The notes under the pieces were generated by a model. It did not search any database. It saw nothing but the letters and a program-made list of their open reading frames with translations, and was not told the DNA's origin. Position numbers and translations under genes: made by a program. Positions 43,663-53,918 of a stretch of 64,000 nucleotides of DNA are shown here, piece after piece (the stretch's first letter is position 1; the number at the start of each line of letters is the position of its first letter). The DNA is from Phycisphaerae bacterium (lineage in GTDB: Bacteria > Planctomycetota > Phycisphaerae > UBA1845 > PWPN01): contig JAUCQB010000120.1 in assembly GCA_030372985.1 (NCBI GenBank), positions 124,001 through 188,000 on the forward strand. The letters are read 5' to 3'.

Positions 43663-45939
43663 TCAAGGACTCTGCGTTCCTACTTTGATTTCACAGCTTG
43701 ATCGAGCCGCGTCCTGTTCGTCTTGGGCTGTCATCAGCGCCGACTTGTCCGCCTTGGCAAAAAACGCCGTTGCCCCATCCTTCGCCAGTGATGCGATCTC
43801 CTCGGCCGACATGGCCCGCCCCAGCACCAGCACGTCATCCACGTTGCCCATCAACTGTTCGTCGCTGCCGCGATGCGCATCCTCGCCGATCAGCAGGTTG
43901 CGGGCGAGCTTCACGGGCTCGCCGCCGGGTATCCATTGTTGGCCGATTGACTTGCCATCCAGATAGAACGTTACACACCCGTCATCGTAAACGACCGCCA
44001 GATGGTGATACTTGCCATCGGCGAACGTCACTGCATCTGATTCCACCTCGAGCCCTTTGCAGACCAGGCGCAGGCCGTTGAGCATGCGGCCGCTCGGATC
44101 AAAGTCGAAGATGAACTCAGCGTTGCTCACCGGGAAGTTGCCGTTGTATGCACTGAACAGCCGGGCATGCTTGTTGTTGCTGTTCTTGGCCATGGCGGCC
44201 AGTGTGAAGTGCCTGCCCAGGTCATCCGTGCCGAGAATCTCCACGCGGTTCCACGGACGCCATGGTGAGCCGACCACGAGCGACCTCTGGCCGAACGCCG
44301 GGTCCGGATTCTTGTGATCCAGCGTGGACGTCCCGAGGTTGCGCAGGGCTTGCAGCCCGTCGCCGCCGAGCATGTCCGACCAGGCTTCGGTGTTGCCCTC
44401 GAACGTGTAGAGAGCCTGCAGAACCGGAACAGGGGGCTCGTTGATCAACTTGGCGTTCTGACCCGCCATAAACGAGTAAAGACGGCCATGGTCAAGGATG
44501 AATCGGAACCGCACCGGACCTCCGCTCGGGAGCTCCTTCTTCGTCTTCCAACTGACCGTACCGCGAATCGCATCGCCGGTCAGCGGTTCACAGTCGTCGC
44601 GTCCGTAGCCGGCGATGACCTGGCCGTCGGCGCCGATGAGTTCCACCCGAATCGACCCGCCTCGGGCGTGGTAGTTGACCTGGAGTGGGCCGTCGACGTT
44701 CTCGAATCGCTTGGTCAGCACTTCACCGGGCAATTCGTCCGCGTCGAGGGAGGCAAAGCCGTCCTTGCGCAGCTTGGCCAGCCCAATTGCCGATCGATAC
44801 GGCAGCAGGTCATGCTCTTCGTCGTAGCCGGTGTAGAAAGCCCATAATTCGTCGCCGACCAGCAGCGGCGTCGGGGCAAACACCATGCCTCGGTCGAACT
44901 CTCTGTACTTGCCGATGTCCAGTAGCGGCGGCCGGCTGACGCTGTCCAGGGCGTAGATGTGGCGCACGGAGGTGTCCGGCTCCTCGCGCAGCCAGTGGAC
45001 GCCGTCGCGGCTGCTCACCAGTTCCAGCCACAGAGGCCCATGGAAGTAGCCCTCGGGCTCCTCGGCCCGGTAGATCTGGAGCAGGCCGATGTACATGGTC
45101 TCATACGGCAGAACCGGGCAGGCGTAGAAATGGGTTCGCTGGACCGTCTCGGGCTTGCACCAGAGGTCGTCGACGTCATCCGGAGCCATGACCATGCGAA
45201 GCGGAGGGAACTTGGTCGGATCGGTTGTTTCGCTGAAGCCCACGACCCTGCGGCGAAGCCCGCTCACACAGCCATTGCCCCCGCCCTTCACCGTGCAACG
45301 GAACCGCCTGGTGTGCGGGTCCCAGTAGAAATGGCTCGTGTCACCACCGGAAACGATCTTCTCCGTGGACTCTTGTTTCCAGTTCAGGCCGTCGGGCGAC
45401 GAGAACGCATGGTACATACCCCCGACGCCCTGGTAGCGCTTCTGTGGATCTTTTTCCCATGGAGTGTGCATCACATGCCCGGGGCCATGTGGAACAATAT
45501 TGTTGTTCTTGGTCCCGTCACCGCTCCATTCGTACAGCCCGAGATTGGGCTTTTCCCACTTGAGCCCGTCCTTGCTCACCGCGTAGCACATGAACGAGCC
45601 CCGTCCTTTCCTCGACGACTTGTCTTCGGTCCAGCAGTAATACCACATCCGAAACCCCGTGCCGTCCTCACCGGGCAGGACGGTGCACGCGGCAACGACG
45701 TGGGCCTCCCAGGGCTTGTCCACGACAATGAGCGGATTGTCCGGGTGCTTGTGGAACGCGTGATACCGCCGCACGACGTTCTGCTTCGATGCGATGAGAT
45801 AATCATCGATGAATAGTTGCCAAGGGCCGGTCATCTGTTCCGTGGCTCGCACCGGCTCAACGGCCGAGGATGGAGATATGCCGATGGCAGTCGGGACAAG
45901 GAAAAGTAGAGTGGGCAGATAGCTGGTCCGCTGAGTCAT
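43663..45939 (-). CDS. Secreted beta-propeller protein with C-terminal LamG-like domain
   Basis: A 758-residue exported protein; ATG 45939 has GGAGG upstream and a signal peptide (YLPTLLFLVPTAIGIS). Residues about 30-450 look like a five-bladed propeller glycosidase-type domain (PWQLFIDDYLIASKQNVVRR, FRMWYYCWTEDK, YGLKWEKPNLGLYEW-like strands). Residues about 540-735 form a concanavalin/LamG fold (YTFEGNTEAWSDMLGGDGLQ, KYHHLAVVYDDGCVTFYLDG, GNVDDVLVLGRAMSAEEIAS), a carbohydrate-binding type. It is convergent with the sulfatase. Catalytic residues are not assignable. Confidence 0.75.
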   Translation of the reverse strand: MTQRTSYLPTLLFLVPTAIGISPSSAVEPVRATEQMTGPWQLFIDDYLIASKQNVVRRYHAFHKHPDNPLIVVDKPWEAHVVAACTVLPGEDGTGFRMWYYCWTEDKSSRKGRGSFMCYAVSKDGLKWEKPNLGLYEWSGDGTKNNNIVPHGPGHVMHTPWEKDPQKRYQGVGGMYHAFSSPDGLNWKQESTEKIVSGGDTSHFYWDPHTRRFRCTVKGGGNGCVSGLRRRVVGFSETTDPTKFPPLRMVMAPDDVDDLWCKPETVQRTHFYACPVLPYETMYIGLLQIYRAEEPEGYFHGPLWLELVSSRDGVHWLREEPDTSVRHIYALDSVSRPPLLDIGKYREFDRGMVFAPTPLLVGDELWAFYTGYDEEHDLLPYRSAIGLAKLRKDGFASLDADELPGEVLTKRFENVDGPLQVNYHARGGSIRVELIGADGQVIAGYGRDDCEPLTGDAIRGTVSWKTKKELPSGGPVRFRFILDHGRLYSFMAGQNAKLINEPPVPVLQALYTFEGNTEAWSDMLGGDGLQALRNLGTSTLDHKNPDPAFGQRSLVVGSPWRPWNRVEILGTDDLGRHFTLAAMAKNSNNKHARLFSAYNGNFPVSNAEFIFDFDPSGRMLNGLRLVCKGLEVESDAVTFADGKYHHLAVVYDDGCVTFYLDGKSIGQQWIPGGEPVKLARNLLIGEDAHRGSDEQLMGNVDDVLVLGRAMSAEEIASLAKDGATAFFAKADKSALMTAQDEQDAARSSCEIKVGTQSP

Positions 45940-46725
45940 GATGCCCTCCAAAGGAATGGTGATGGCCTCGAGACAACGATTGTCGGTCAACAGGATAAGG
46001 CAACTTCTGGCGACAAAGCAAGGCCGGAGGCCCCAAGTCTGCGGGGCTTTGTTGGCCTGGAGCATTGCGGAGTGTTTCGCAGCTCCGGATGCTCGTGGAA
46101 CCGGGGAACGTTTGTCGGTTTTTCAACGAAGTCTGCGGGAATCGCCCTTGGGAGCAAGGCGCGGGCGGGGTCCCGGAGCCGGCTCGCGTGGGAGCCAGGC
46201 TCAGGAAGTCGAGATGCTGGCCCGTTAGGGCTGGCTGAGCGCACAGGGACAATCTGCAGGGTTTCGAGGCAACAAGTTGTTCACAGCCGCGTTTGTTCGT
46301 TGTGTGACCGGGTCTCGATTGACTCGGGAAGGCTGAACGCAGCTTGGAGGAGGCTAACCGCTTTTCACGTGCGGCTGTGCGGCGGCATCATAGTCGTAGC
46401 TTCTTATTTCTCATGGGCTTAGCGTCAATGTCGGCGAGGGGCAGCCCGTGGGACTGAGACCGAAAGAGTGTCTTGGGCAGGAACCCGATAACCTGCTGAG
46501 TACGTGAGGCAAGTCGCGTCACGCACGTTCTCTGCGAGGCTCGGTTCTTCGGATGGAGAGCCGAACACCTGCGAACACCGGGCACTGGGGTTCCCTTGAG
46601 GTGTCAGGCGCCCTTGGGCTCGTTCCGAGGCGCGAAAGGGGCTGGGGACAATGGAGGCAAGGCTTCGGTGCAGCGGACATGGGCAGTACAATGCAGGTTC
46701 GGAATCGGTGAATAGGAGACAGGAT
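45940..46725. other. 786-bp intergenic region without recognised gene
   Basis: The longest gene-free stretch here, between divergent genes. Short open frames on both strands (for example leftward 46388-46585) resemble no family known to me. It holds several GC hairpins and a T-rich patch near 46400. A CTGAGA...ACCC..ACCTG string near 46461-46498 recalls a thiamin-pyrophosphate riboswitch but lacks the 3' half. The last part carries AGGAG for the next gene. Confidence 0.4.
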
Positions 46726-48012
46726 ATGTTGGGGATCAGACCTGTGGTGGGCTTCACCTTCATCGGGGTCCTGTGCCTGAGTTTGGTGCCTTTGGTCGGC
46801 GCCCAGGAGGCTGAGCAGGATGGCGGGCGGGGATCACGGCGGCGCGGTCCGCGCGGCAGCCGACAAGACAACCAGCAGGGTGTTCAGCAGGGCGACGGGC
46901 AGGACGGTCAGCAGGGTGCTCAGCAAGGCGGGCCTCGCGATCGTGGGCCGGGCGGGCCAAGGGAAGGTCGGGGGCGGGACAGAGGCCCGGACCGCAGAGA
47001 CCGGCGCGATCGAGGCGGCCCGCGTACGTTCACGCCCGAAGATCGAGAACGGTTTTACGGCGAGATGGTTGATCGTGCCGTGGAGCGAGCGACCAGTACG
47101 TATGAACTCACTGATGAGCAGCAAACCCAGGTGCGTACGAGGATGGAGCAACTCCGTGACCAACAGAGAACATACTCCGAGCAGCACCGACAGGAGTTCG
47201 ACAACATTCGAACGGAGATGGAGCAGTTGAGAGAAAGCGGCGCCGGCTTCGGATCGCCGCAGGCTCGGGAGTTGTTCCGGCGAATGGAAACGCTCCGCGA
47301 GCAGTCGCCGCTGATGAACCGCGATACCGTGATATCCGAGGTGGAGAAACTGTTACCGCCCGAGCAGGTCGAAAAGGGCCGTGCCCGCCACGAGGCGGAG
47401 CACGCAGAATGGGACCGCCGACGTGAAGAAATGCGACGCCAGTGGGAAGAGCGGCGACGGCAGGAGGGCGACCAGCCTTCCCTTGGTGACGAGGGCAGGA
47501 TGCGGTTCTTCAGAGACCGCGGTGACCGAGGCCGTCGCGATGGCCAACCACAGGGGCAGGAGGATCAGGACCAGCAGGGAGAAGGCCAGGAGCAAGAAGG
47601 ACAGTGGGGACAGGTTGACGGCGGGCGGGTCGTGCAGCCGCTGGTCGAAGACCCCCTTGGTCCCTGGGATCGGTATGTTCGTGACTTCAGCCGCCGGTAT
47701 CGACTCGATGATTCGCAACGGGCGACCGCTCAATCGATTCTGCGCGAGATGCACGAGCGCCGCGAGGTCTACGAACAGGCGCACCGGGAAGACTACGAGG
47801 CAGCCCGGTCGCTGGAAGGTCAGGATCAACAGAAGCGGTTGGCCCAGTTGAATCAGCCGATCGAGTTTCTCTTCAGCCAGCTCAAGAGTCGGCTGGAGCG
47901 AATCCCGACGACCGAGCAGAGACGGGCGGCAGGCGAACTCCGGACCACCAGCCGGCCGGCGACTCCGTCCTCGGCCCCGGCAGAGGCGACCTCGCAGCCG
48001 GCAGGCGGCTGA
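46726..48012 (+). CDS. Exported Gln/Arg/Gly-rich coiled-coil protein
   Basis: A 428-residue protein with an N-terminal signal (VGFTFIGVLCLSLVPLVGA) then a low-complexity region of Gly, Arg, Asp and Gln to about residue 105. Two helical stretches follow, each with the periodic pattern LTDEQQTQVRTRMEQLRDQQ and DDSQRATAQSILREMHERRE, separated by another Gln/Gly-rich linker. The helical parts resemble Spy/CpxP-like periplasmic helix-hairpin proteins, but that is a guess. ATG 46726 follows AGGAG by 7 bases. The region is GC-rich and compositionally unlike its neighbours. Confidence 0.65.
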   Translation: MLGIRPVVGFTFIGVLCLSLVPLVGAQEAEQDGGRGSRRRGPRGSRQDNQQGVQQGDGQDGQQGAQQGGPRDRGPGGPREGRGRDRGPDRRDRRDRGGPRTFTPEDRERFYGEMVDRAVERATSTYELTDEQQTQVRTRMEQLRDQQRTYSEQHRQEFDNIRTEMEQLRESGAGFGSPQARELFRRMETLREQSPLMNRDTVISEVEKLLPPEQVEKGRARHEAEHAEWDRRREEMRRQWEERRRQEGDQPSLGDEGRMRFFRDRGDRGRRDGQPQGQEDQDQQGEGQEQEGQWGQVDGGRVVQPLVEDPLGPWDRYVRDFSRRYRLDDSQRATAQSILREMHERREVYEQAHREDYEAARSLEGQDQQKRLAQLNQPIEFLFSQLKSRLERIPTTEQRRAAGELRTTSRPATPSSAPAEATSQPAGG

Positions 48013-48144
48013 GAGAGCACCGCCCGAGGGCATACGGCGGGCAGGTGACCGAGACGGTCGCTCACATCACCGTCGAGCAACGAGGCCTCGGCTGGAGCCG
48101 CGTCCCCTCGCTACCATCGTCGGGCAGGCCCGGCTCGGTGTGAA

Positions 48145-49317
48145 TCATGCATCCGACAGGCGATTCAGCACCTCGATGCCGTAGATGAGCGCCCTTGGCA
48201 GGTGGAAGGGGTCCTTGACCGGCAGGGCGACGATATCCGTGATGGGGCGGCCCTGCCGATCGAGTTTCTGGGTCCATTCGCCGTGGGGCTTCACGGGGTA
48301 GTGGCTGAAGCTGTAGTCGTGAATCCGCTGATACCATTCGAGACACCATTCCTGTCGGGAGATCTCGTACGCCAGCAGCGTAGCATACAGGGCTTCTGTG
48401 TGGGGCCACCACAGCTTGGTGTCCGGGAACCGCCAGGCCACGTCCGAACGGCCATCGGCATCAACAGCGAGAAACAACCCACCGTATTCGTTGTCCCAGC
48501 CAATCTCGAGATGACGGCGGATGGCTTTGATGGCCTGCTCGATGACAATTGAGTCACCGGTTTCCAGGGCGATGTGGAGTTGCATCCACATGGACTCGAT
48601 CGCGTGGCCGGGCAAGACCACGGTGCCCTCAGGCGGAGGAATCTCGTTGCCGGCCAGATCCAGCCATTCCAGAACCAATCCCCGGGCGGGTCGAAGAAAA
48701 GACTCCATGACGCGCTGATGATGGCGGAGCATGGCGGCTTTGACCATCAGATCACCTGTTGCATCAGCTAATTCATGGTAGACGATCGAAAACAGCATGC
48801 TGATGCCGTGGTTCATGCGCCCGGCTGGAATGGGATATGGCCACGCGGGAGGTGGATCGTTGCCGTTGAGGGTTTTCTCGGCGGCGGCAAAAGTCGCCAT
48901 CGCCAGGTCCAGGAAGGCCTGTTTGCGGCTTGCCCGCCAGAGCTCAACGAGCCCGTAGATCGCAAAACCGTCGGTATAAATGCTCTCGAAACCCCGCTGG
49001 ATCTTGCCATCTCCGTCCATCAGCAGTGGCCAGTGTCCGTCCTCCAACGGGCCATGGTCTGCGAGAAAAGAGCTGATCCCCGTTGCTGTCTTCAGCCACT
49101 CGGGTCGCTGTTGCACAGTGTTGTACAGTTTGCTGAACACCCAGACCGCCCGCCATTGCGACCATCCCCAGCGATCGCGGCTGACCAGCGTGCCGTCATC
49201 CCGGATGCATGTGTTGATGCCGCCGTTGGCGTCGATGGCATGGCGCATCCAGAACGGGACCACATCTTCGAGCAGCGTTGTGCCATATTGCTCGCGCAGT
49301 TGGACGAAGTCGATCAT
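48145..49317 (-). CDS. AGE-family epimerase/isomerase
   Basis: A 390-residue (alpha/alpha)6-barrel enzyme of the N-acylglucosamine 2-epimerase family, which also contains cellobiose 2-epimerases and mannose isomerases. Recognisable parts are VVPFWMRHAIDANGGINTCI, WSQWRAVWVFSKLYN, FAIYGLVELWRAS, PGHAIESMWMQL with the conserved His, and KLWWPHTEALYATLLAY near the C-terminus. These are the positions of the active-site His pair and Arg. ATG 49317 is chosen over GTG 49326. No signal peptide, so it acts in the cytoplasm on released sugars. Confidence 0.88.
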   Translation of the reverse strand: MIDFVQLREQYGTTLLEDVVPFWMRHAIDANGGINTCIRDDGTLVSRDRWGWSQWRAVWVFSKLYNTVQQRPEWLKTATGISSFLADHGPLEDGHWPLLMDGDGKIQRGFESIYTDGFAIYGLVELWRASRKQAFLDLAMATFAAAEKTLNGNDPPPAWPYPIPAGRMNHGISMLFSIVYHELADATGDLMVKAAMLRHHQRVMESFLRPARGLVLEWLDLAGNEIPPPEGTVVLPGHAIESMWMQLHIALETGDSIVIEQAIKAIRRHLEIGWDNEYGGLFLAVDADGRSDVAWRFPDTKLWWPHTEALYATLLAYEISRQEWCLEWYQRIHDYSFSHYPVKPHGEWTQKLDRQGRPITDIVALPVKDPFHLPRALIYGIEVLNRLSDA

Positions 49318-49467
49318 GATCTCCACTTACCGTTTCAAGACTGGCTTTTCGCCGACGATACTCTATGCTGACTGCCCCGGTCGGCGGCCGAACGCTCGGC
49401 CGCTTCGGGCAAGAAGAAGAGGATACACGGTCCGAGTGCGTTTACCAAGCTGCCAGGGGGATGTTGA

Positions 49468-52400
49468 ATGATGACCGGTCTGTCGGTTGCGGTCGTAATG
49501 TCAGGTATCGCGCTGACCGCTCCAGATGCGCGTGTGCCCGACAAGGGGCAGGTTTTCGCCGGTGTTCAGTTGATCAGCGGCGGGAGGCCGGCCTGCGCGA
49601 TCATATACCCGTCGAAAGACGAGGTCTGGCGAACAATGGCCGCTCGCGTGGCGGAGAGCATCGCCTCGCTCGGGGTGTCCGGTGTTCGCATGCTGCCGGA
49701 CACGCAGGCCGTGCCGGAGCGACTCGGTCCGCTCCGGGAGGATCTGCAAGCGATCAGCCTCATTCTGATGGGAGATCTCAACAGCAATCGTGCCATTTTT
49801 CCCCACTATGCCAACTATTACACCTGCTGCGATGCCCGATATCCCGGTGACGGCGGCTACGAACTGAGGACCATCGTCCGGCCGTTCGGCGTTGACAAAA
49901 GCTGCTTGATTGTCGGAGCGGCAAAGGCTGCTGACGGCGAAGCTGCTATCGAGTCGTTGACTGAAATGATCCGGGGTCTGAAATCCGGGCCGGACGTCGA
50001 ACTGCCTTATATTCTCAGGGTGAAACCGGGCAAAGAGGTCGCTGGCCTGTTTGAGCCTGCCGTCGAGTGGCTGCGGCAGGGTGGCGGAGCCCGGCCGTTC
50101 GAAAAGGAAAGCCCGTACTCGCTGATGCTCGATCTGTTCACCTACGCTGCTCATCTCTACTTCTACACCGGTGACGAAAGCTTTGCCCGGCGCGCGAGAG
50201 AAGCGATTCTGCAACTCGTCGATCGCGAGCCGGAAAAAGCCCGGACCGGCGACTACGCCATGGAAAACCTCGCGGCCGCCTGGCGGCGGGTTTGCATGTG
50301 CCCGGTTTTCTCGCTCGAGGAACGGGCACGGGTCGACAGAGCGTTGTACGGAACGGCGACCGAACAATCCAAGGCCTGGTGGCGACTCAGCGATGGCTCG
50401 AAGGGTATTGGCTGCCGGCACCATACGACCGGCATGCTGGCGTGGTGGACCTTGATCCGCGTCTTGCAGGAAGTAGGTCATCTGGATGCTGAGGCACGCG
50501 AGCAGTTGCACGAATGGCGAGGCGAGGCGGAGGAATACCTCAACGGCCTGAGACGCCACTACGCCGACGACCAGGACGATTATCAGTCAATCGACTCGGT
50601 TCAGAACACCGCAAGCTACTGTCTCCAGACCGGTGACCTTGCCTGGTACCGTAACGGTTTGGCCGATCGGGCGGCCCGCAAACTGCTCTCCATCACCGAC
50701 AACCGGGGCTGGTACGCCGGCATTCAGGGCTACGGCGAGGCCCTGCCCGGCTGGGAACGCTTCACCCTGAACGGCGGCCTTCTGCTCGGATCATGCGCCT
50801 TCGTTTACAGCGATGGGGCGTACGACCAGGCCTTGGGGCGGCTGGCTTCGCTGGGCAATTCTTGGGGTTCATTACAGCCGGCCGGCATCCATCAGTTTGC
50901 AGGCCCTCGCCTCGTGGGACCGGCCCGCGCCAGGCTCGATGCCTTCATGGATGTGTTGCGTCTGACCCCGTACCGCCTCGACCTGCTCAACGCCGGCGAT
51001 TTCCTCAACAGCCCGCTGATGGACGGCTACGCGGTGACCGGCATTCGCGCCCCTCACGTCAGTAGTGACCTGGCGTTCGATAAGGTGGTCATCCGCGGCC
51101 TGCTGCCTGAAAGCGTCTACCTGCTGCTGCAGGGTTTCTCGGGCACGTCGCTGAGCACCATCGACATGAATTCCATCATTCGCTACGGCGACCTCGGCAA
51201 GCTCTGGCTCGTTCATAACACCGGGCGGCGATCACTCTACTTCAAGAACGGCGTTCACGTCTCCAGCGGCATTGATGAGATTCCGGCCCCTGCGGCCTGC
51301 GAACTACTCGATCACGCGAGTTTCGGAGATGTTGCCATGGTGGCCAGCCGCGTGCCCGATTACCGCGGGACGGATTGGACCAGGCACGTCTTCGTCCTGT
51401 CGACACGCTTCACCCTGGTTCTCGATCATCTGCGGATCGACAAGCCCGGCCGATACATGGCCTGCTGCAACTGGCGGACGCCCGGCTTCGCTTCGCTTGA
51501 GGAGGCAACGTGGAAATCCGTTCAGGATGACGCTTTCTTTACGTTAACCGAGGCCGACCCCGGAAACTCGTGGAGCCGGCGATCGCCGATCAGGGACGGC
51601 GCCACGCGCCCGACCACGTTGCGGCAGCGCCGCGTGCTCGATGCCAGGGGTGGCGAGGAACTCTTTTTCGCAAATCTCATTCAGGTATCGGGGCCCGATC
51701 GTCCCGGAGGCCTCGGAATCCGGCGTGTGGCCCCGAACGCAGTCATGGTCGCGTCATGGCCGCAGGGCGGGTCGCCGGCGGCCGGCCCAGTGGCGCCTGC
51801 CGGGGCTTCTCTTGTTGCCGCTGGTCGAAACGGAATCGAGCTCGGATCGCTGAAGACCGACGCAACAATGCTCATTCTGAATACCGAGGGCGCGTGGCTG
51901 GCAGGAGGAACGTCACTGCGGCTGCAATCGGAGACGTTCGCGCCCGAGGCCGGGCGAATCTCGGCCAAAGGATCCTGGACGAACATTGTTGCCTCGCTGC
52001 TCGCTGGACTGTGCCGCAAGGAAGTCCCCAGAGAGCAGGAGCCGCGGCCCAGGGCACCGAGTGTTGCAGATGCTCCCTCTCCCGTCTGGACTCTCAAGAT
52101 CCCCGGCTCGCGGGGAGGCCTGGTTGATGGCGTCCAACTGGTCGCAGAGCGCCATGTCAGCGGCCCGAGCATCCTGGCGACGGATTGGATCCTTCCGCTG
52201 TTGCGGGCCGAGCCGAGACTGCAGCCTGGAACCAGCGGCGGATTCGATCTGAGGCCTCCCGAGTCGCGCAGGGCGGCCCGTCCGTCAGCCTCTTCCATGC
52301 TGGCCGAGGTCACGCTTGCGCCGTTGAAAGACTCATCATTCCGGCTTGTGCTTCCTGAGGCGTCAACGATTAGCGAGATCACTCTCTTTGGTGAGTCGGC

Positions 52401-53763
52401 CGGAGAGGATGCCCCTTCTCTGACGCCGGCGGAACTGGTCACGGAATTGACTTTCAGCGGCGATGGCTTCAACAAAGACCTTCGTACTCGGACTGTCCGT
52501 GCATGGCGGCAGCCGACTCATCACGCCCTCTACAAGGGTCATGATTATGTCTTCGAGACCTATCAGTTGGCGGGCTTGAACGAGCATGCGCGCGAGGTTC
52601 GGGTTCACGTTGTCGACGGCCCGACGGACGAGATGCCGCTCTCGGAGGTTCACGTTCGCACGGCCGGCGCCGGCGGCGTCCAGCCGGTGCAAACCAGAGC
52701 CATCGACCTTGACGGCGACGGCAGCGACGAAATCCTGGCCTGGACCCCCGAGGGAGAATTGGCGGTCGCGCGAGCCGACGGTTCGCCGCTGTGGCACAAG
52801 AGCTGGGCGGAGGGCGTGGTCACGGTCGACGCCTGGGATCTGGAAGACGACGGCCATCGCGAGGTATTCGTCAGTCGCAGTGATCGCCGTGTGGACGTGC
52901 TGAATCTGGACGGCTCGCCTCGCTGGCATCGTGATTTCTCGCGGATGCGGCAGGAAACCGGCGAACGATTGTATGGTGATGGCAGCCTGGTCTATGGCAT
53001 GGTCGCATGGAGGCCCGAGGGGGCGGCCGAAAAACAGGTCCTTTGCACCTCGTATTTCTTCTCCGCGACGCTGGATGCCCAGGGCCGTCTGCAGAAGTAC
53101 TTCAGGCGGTCGGGACACCACGCTGGCATTCGAGAAGTGCCGCGCCGCTTCGCCGCGGACGGCCAGTTTGCGATTCGTTGCGACATCCCCTGGGTCGGCC
53201 CCGTGCCGCTCGAATGGTGGGATGGGAAGGCCGATGAGGCCGTGGCCACCTGCAACGTTCCCAATGGCCCGCTGGTGCACTTCGAGCTCGACGATTTTGA
53301 TGTTGATGGCAGAGTGGAAGCATTTTTAGCCAGCGAGGAAGGAGTCGGGCTCTATGGCCGAACCGAGCCGGCGGTGAAGTGGCAGCACTCCACGGATGCG
53401 CCTTGTGTCGGCGCAGCGGCCGTAAAAATTGACGATCGCCATGCTGCCACATTCATTTATGGCCGGGAGGATGGGTACGTTTTCGTGGTCGGCGCCGACG
53501 GCAGGGTTATCAACAGTACGCTCCTTGATGAGCCCTTGACCTGTCTGACGGCCCTCCGCGGCGCAAGTGGGCAAGTCGTGGTCCTGGCCGGCACGCGTGC
53601 ATCATTGCGATGCCTGAGGGCGGATGACCTACGCGAGACGTGGCGACGAGCGGGTTCCCACGTGCGACTGGGGTTGTTCTCGATTCGAGGCACGAAACAC
53701 GTCCTGGCCATCAGACCGGACGGAACAATGGACGCCTTCATGGCGTTTCACGTGTGTCCGTGA
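49468..53763 (+). CDS. Very large secreted lyase-like protein with C-terminal propeller repeats
   Basis: A 1431-residue protein with a weak signal sequence (MMTGLSVAVVMSGIALTAPDA). Residues about 180-500 form a helical toroid (FTYAAHLYFYTGDESFARRA, GCRHHTTGMLAWW, QNTASYCLQTGDLAWYRNGL) and about 500-800 a beta-sandwich (LWLVHNTGRRSLYFKNGV, HVFVLSTRFTLVLDHLRID), the arrangement of alginate/heparin-type lyases. The C-terminal 360 residues hold FG-GAP/VCBS-like repeats (AIDLDGDGSDEILAWTPEGE, DLEDDGHREVFVSR, DDFDVDGRVEAFLAS). The two-part build suggests a lyase joined to an adhesion propeller. Substrate unknown. Confidence 0.72.
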   Translation: MMTGLSVAVVMSGIALTAPDARVPDKGQVFAGVQLISGGRPACAIIYPSKDEVWRTMAARVAESIASLGVSGVRMLPDTQAVPERLGPLREDLQAISLILMGDLNSNRAIFPHYANYYTCCDARYPGDGGYELRTIVRPFGVDKSCLIVGAAKAADGEAAIESLTEMIRGLKSGPDVELPYILRVKPGKEVAGLFEPAVEWLRQGGGARPFEKESPYSLMLDLFTYAAHLYFYTGDESFARRAREAILQLVDREPEKARTGDYAMENLAAAWRRVCMCPVFSLEERARVDRALYGTATEQSKAWWRLSDGSKGIGCRHHTTGMLAWWTLIRVLQEVGHLDAEAREQLHEWRGEAEEYLNGLRRHYADDQDDYQSIDSVQNTASYCLQTGDLAWYRNGLADRAARKLLSITDNRGWYAGIQGYGEALPGWERFTLNGGLLLGSCAFVYSDGAYDQALGRLASLGNSWGSLQPAGIHQFAGPRLVGPARARLDAFMDVLRLTPYRLDLLNAGDFLNSPLMDGYAVTGIRAPHVSSDLAFDKVVIRGLLPESVYLLLQGFSGTSLSTIDMNSIIRYGDLGKLWLVHNTGRRSLYFKNGVHVSSGIDEIPAPAACELLDHASFGDVAMVASRVPDYRGTDWTRHVFVLSTRFTLVLDHLRIDKPGRYMACCNWRTPGFASLEEATWKSVQDDAFFTLTEADPGNSWSRRSPIRDGATRPTTLRQRRVLDARGGEELFFANLIQVSGPDRPGGLGIRRVAPNAVMVASWPQGGSPAAGPVAPAGASLVAAGRNGIELGSLKTDATMLILNTEGAWLAGGTSLRLQSETFAPEAGRISAKGSWTNIVASLLAGLCRKEVPREQEPRPRAPSVADAPSPVWTLKIPGSRGGLVDGVQLVAERHVSGPSILATDWILPLLRAEPRLQPGTSGGFDLRPPESRRAARPSASSMLAEVTLAPLKDSSFRLVLPEASTISEITLFGESAGEDAPSLTPAELVTELTFSGDGFNKDLRTRTVRAWRQPTHHALYKGHDYVFETYQLAGLNEHAREVRVHVVDGPTDEMPLSEVHVRTAGAGGVQPVQTRAIDLDGDGSDEILAWTPEGELAVARADGSPLWHKSWAEGVVTVDAWDLEDDGHREVFVSRSDRRVDVLNLDGSPRWHRDFSRMRQETGERLYGDGSLVYGMVAWRPEGAAEKQVLCTSYFFSATLDAQGRLQKYFRRSGHHAGIREVPRRFAADGQFAIRCDIPWVGPVPLEWWDGKADEAVATCNVPNGPLVHFELDDFDVDGRVEAFLASEEGVGLYGRTEPAVKWQHSTDAPCVGAAAVKIDDRHAATFIYGREDGYVFVVGADGRVINSTLLDEPLTCLTALRGASGQVVVLAGTRASLRCLRADDLRETWRRAGSHVRLGLFSIRGTKHVLAIRPDGTMDAFMAFHVCP

Positions 53764-53918
53764 CCACCGGCGCTGCTGCAGCAAGCAACCCCTGAGCCGG
53801 AGCGAGACTTCGAATCGGTACGTGTCTGCCATCAGGCCGGCGGCCTGGTACGGAAGTGGCCGGTGGTATCGTCACCGGATCACTCCGTTTCTGGAGAGAT
53901 GAGTCACCGTTATGGTTG

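Noticed and set aside
46461-46510. A thiamin-pyrophosphate riboswitch candidate (CTGAGA followed by ACCCGATAACCTG)
   Set aside because: The spacing between ACCC and ACCTG is short, the 3' half with GCGTAGGGA is missing, and the downstream gene has no link to thiamin.
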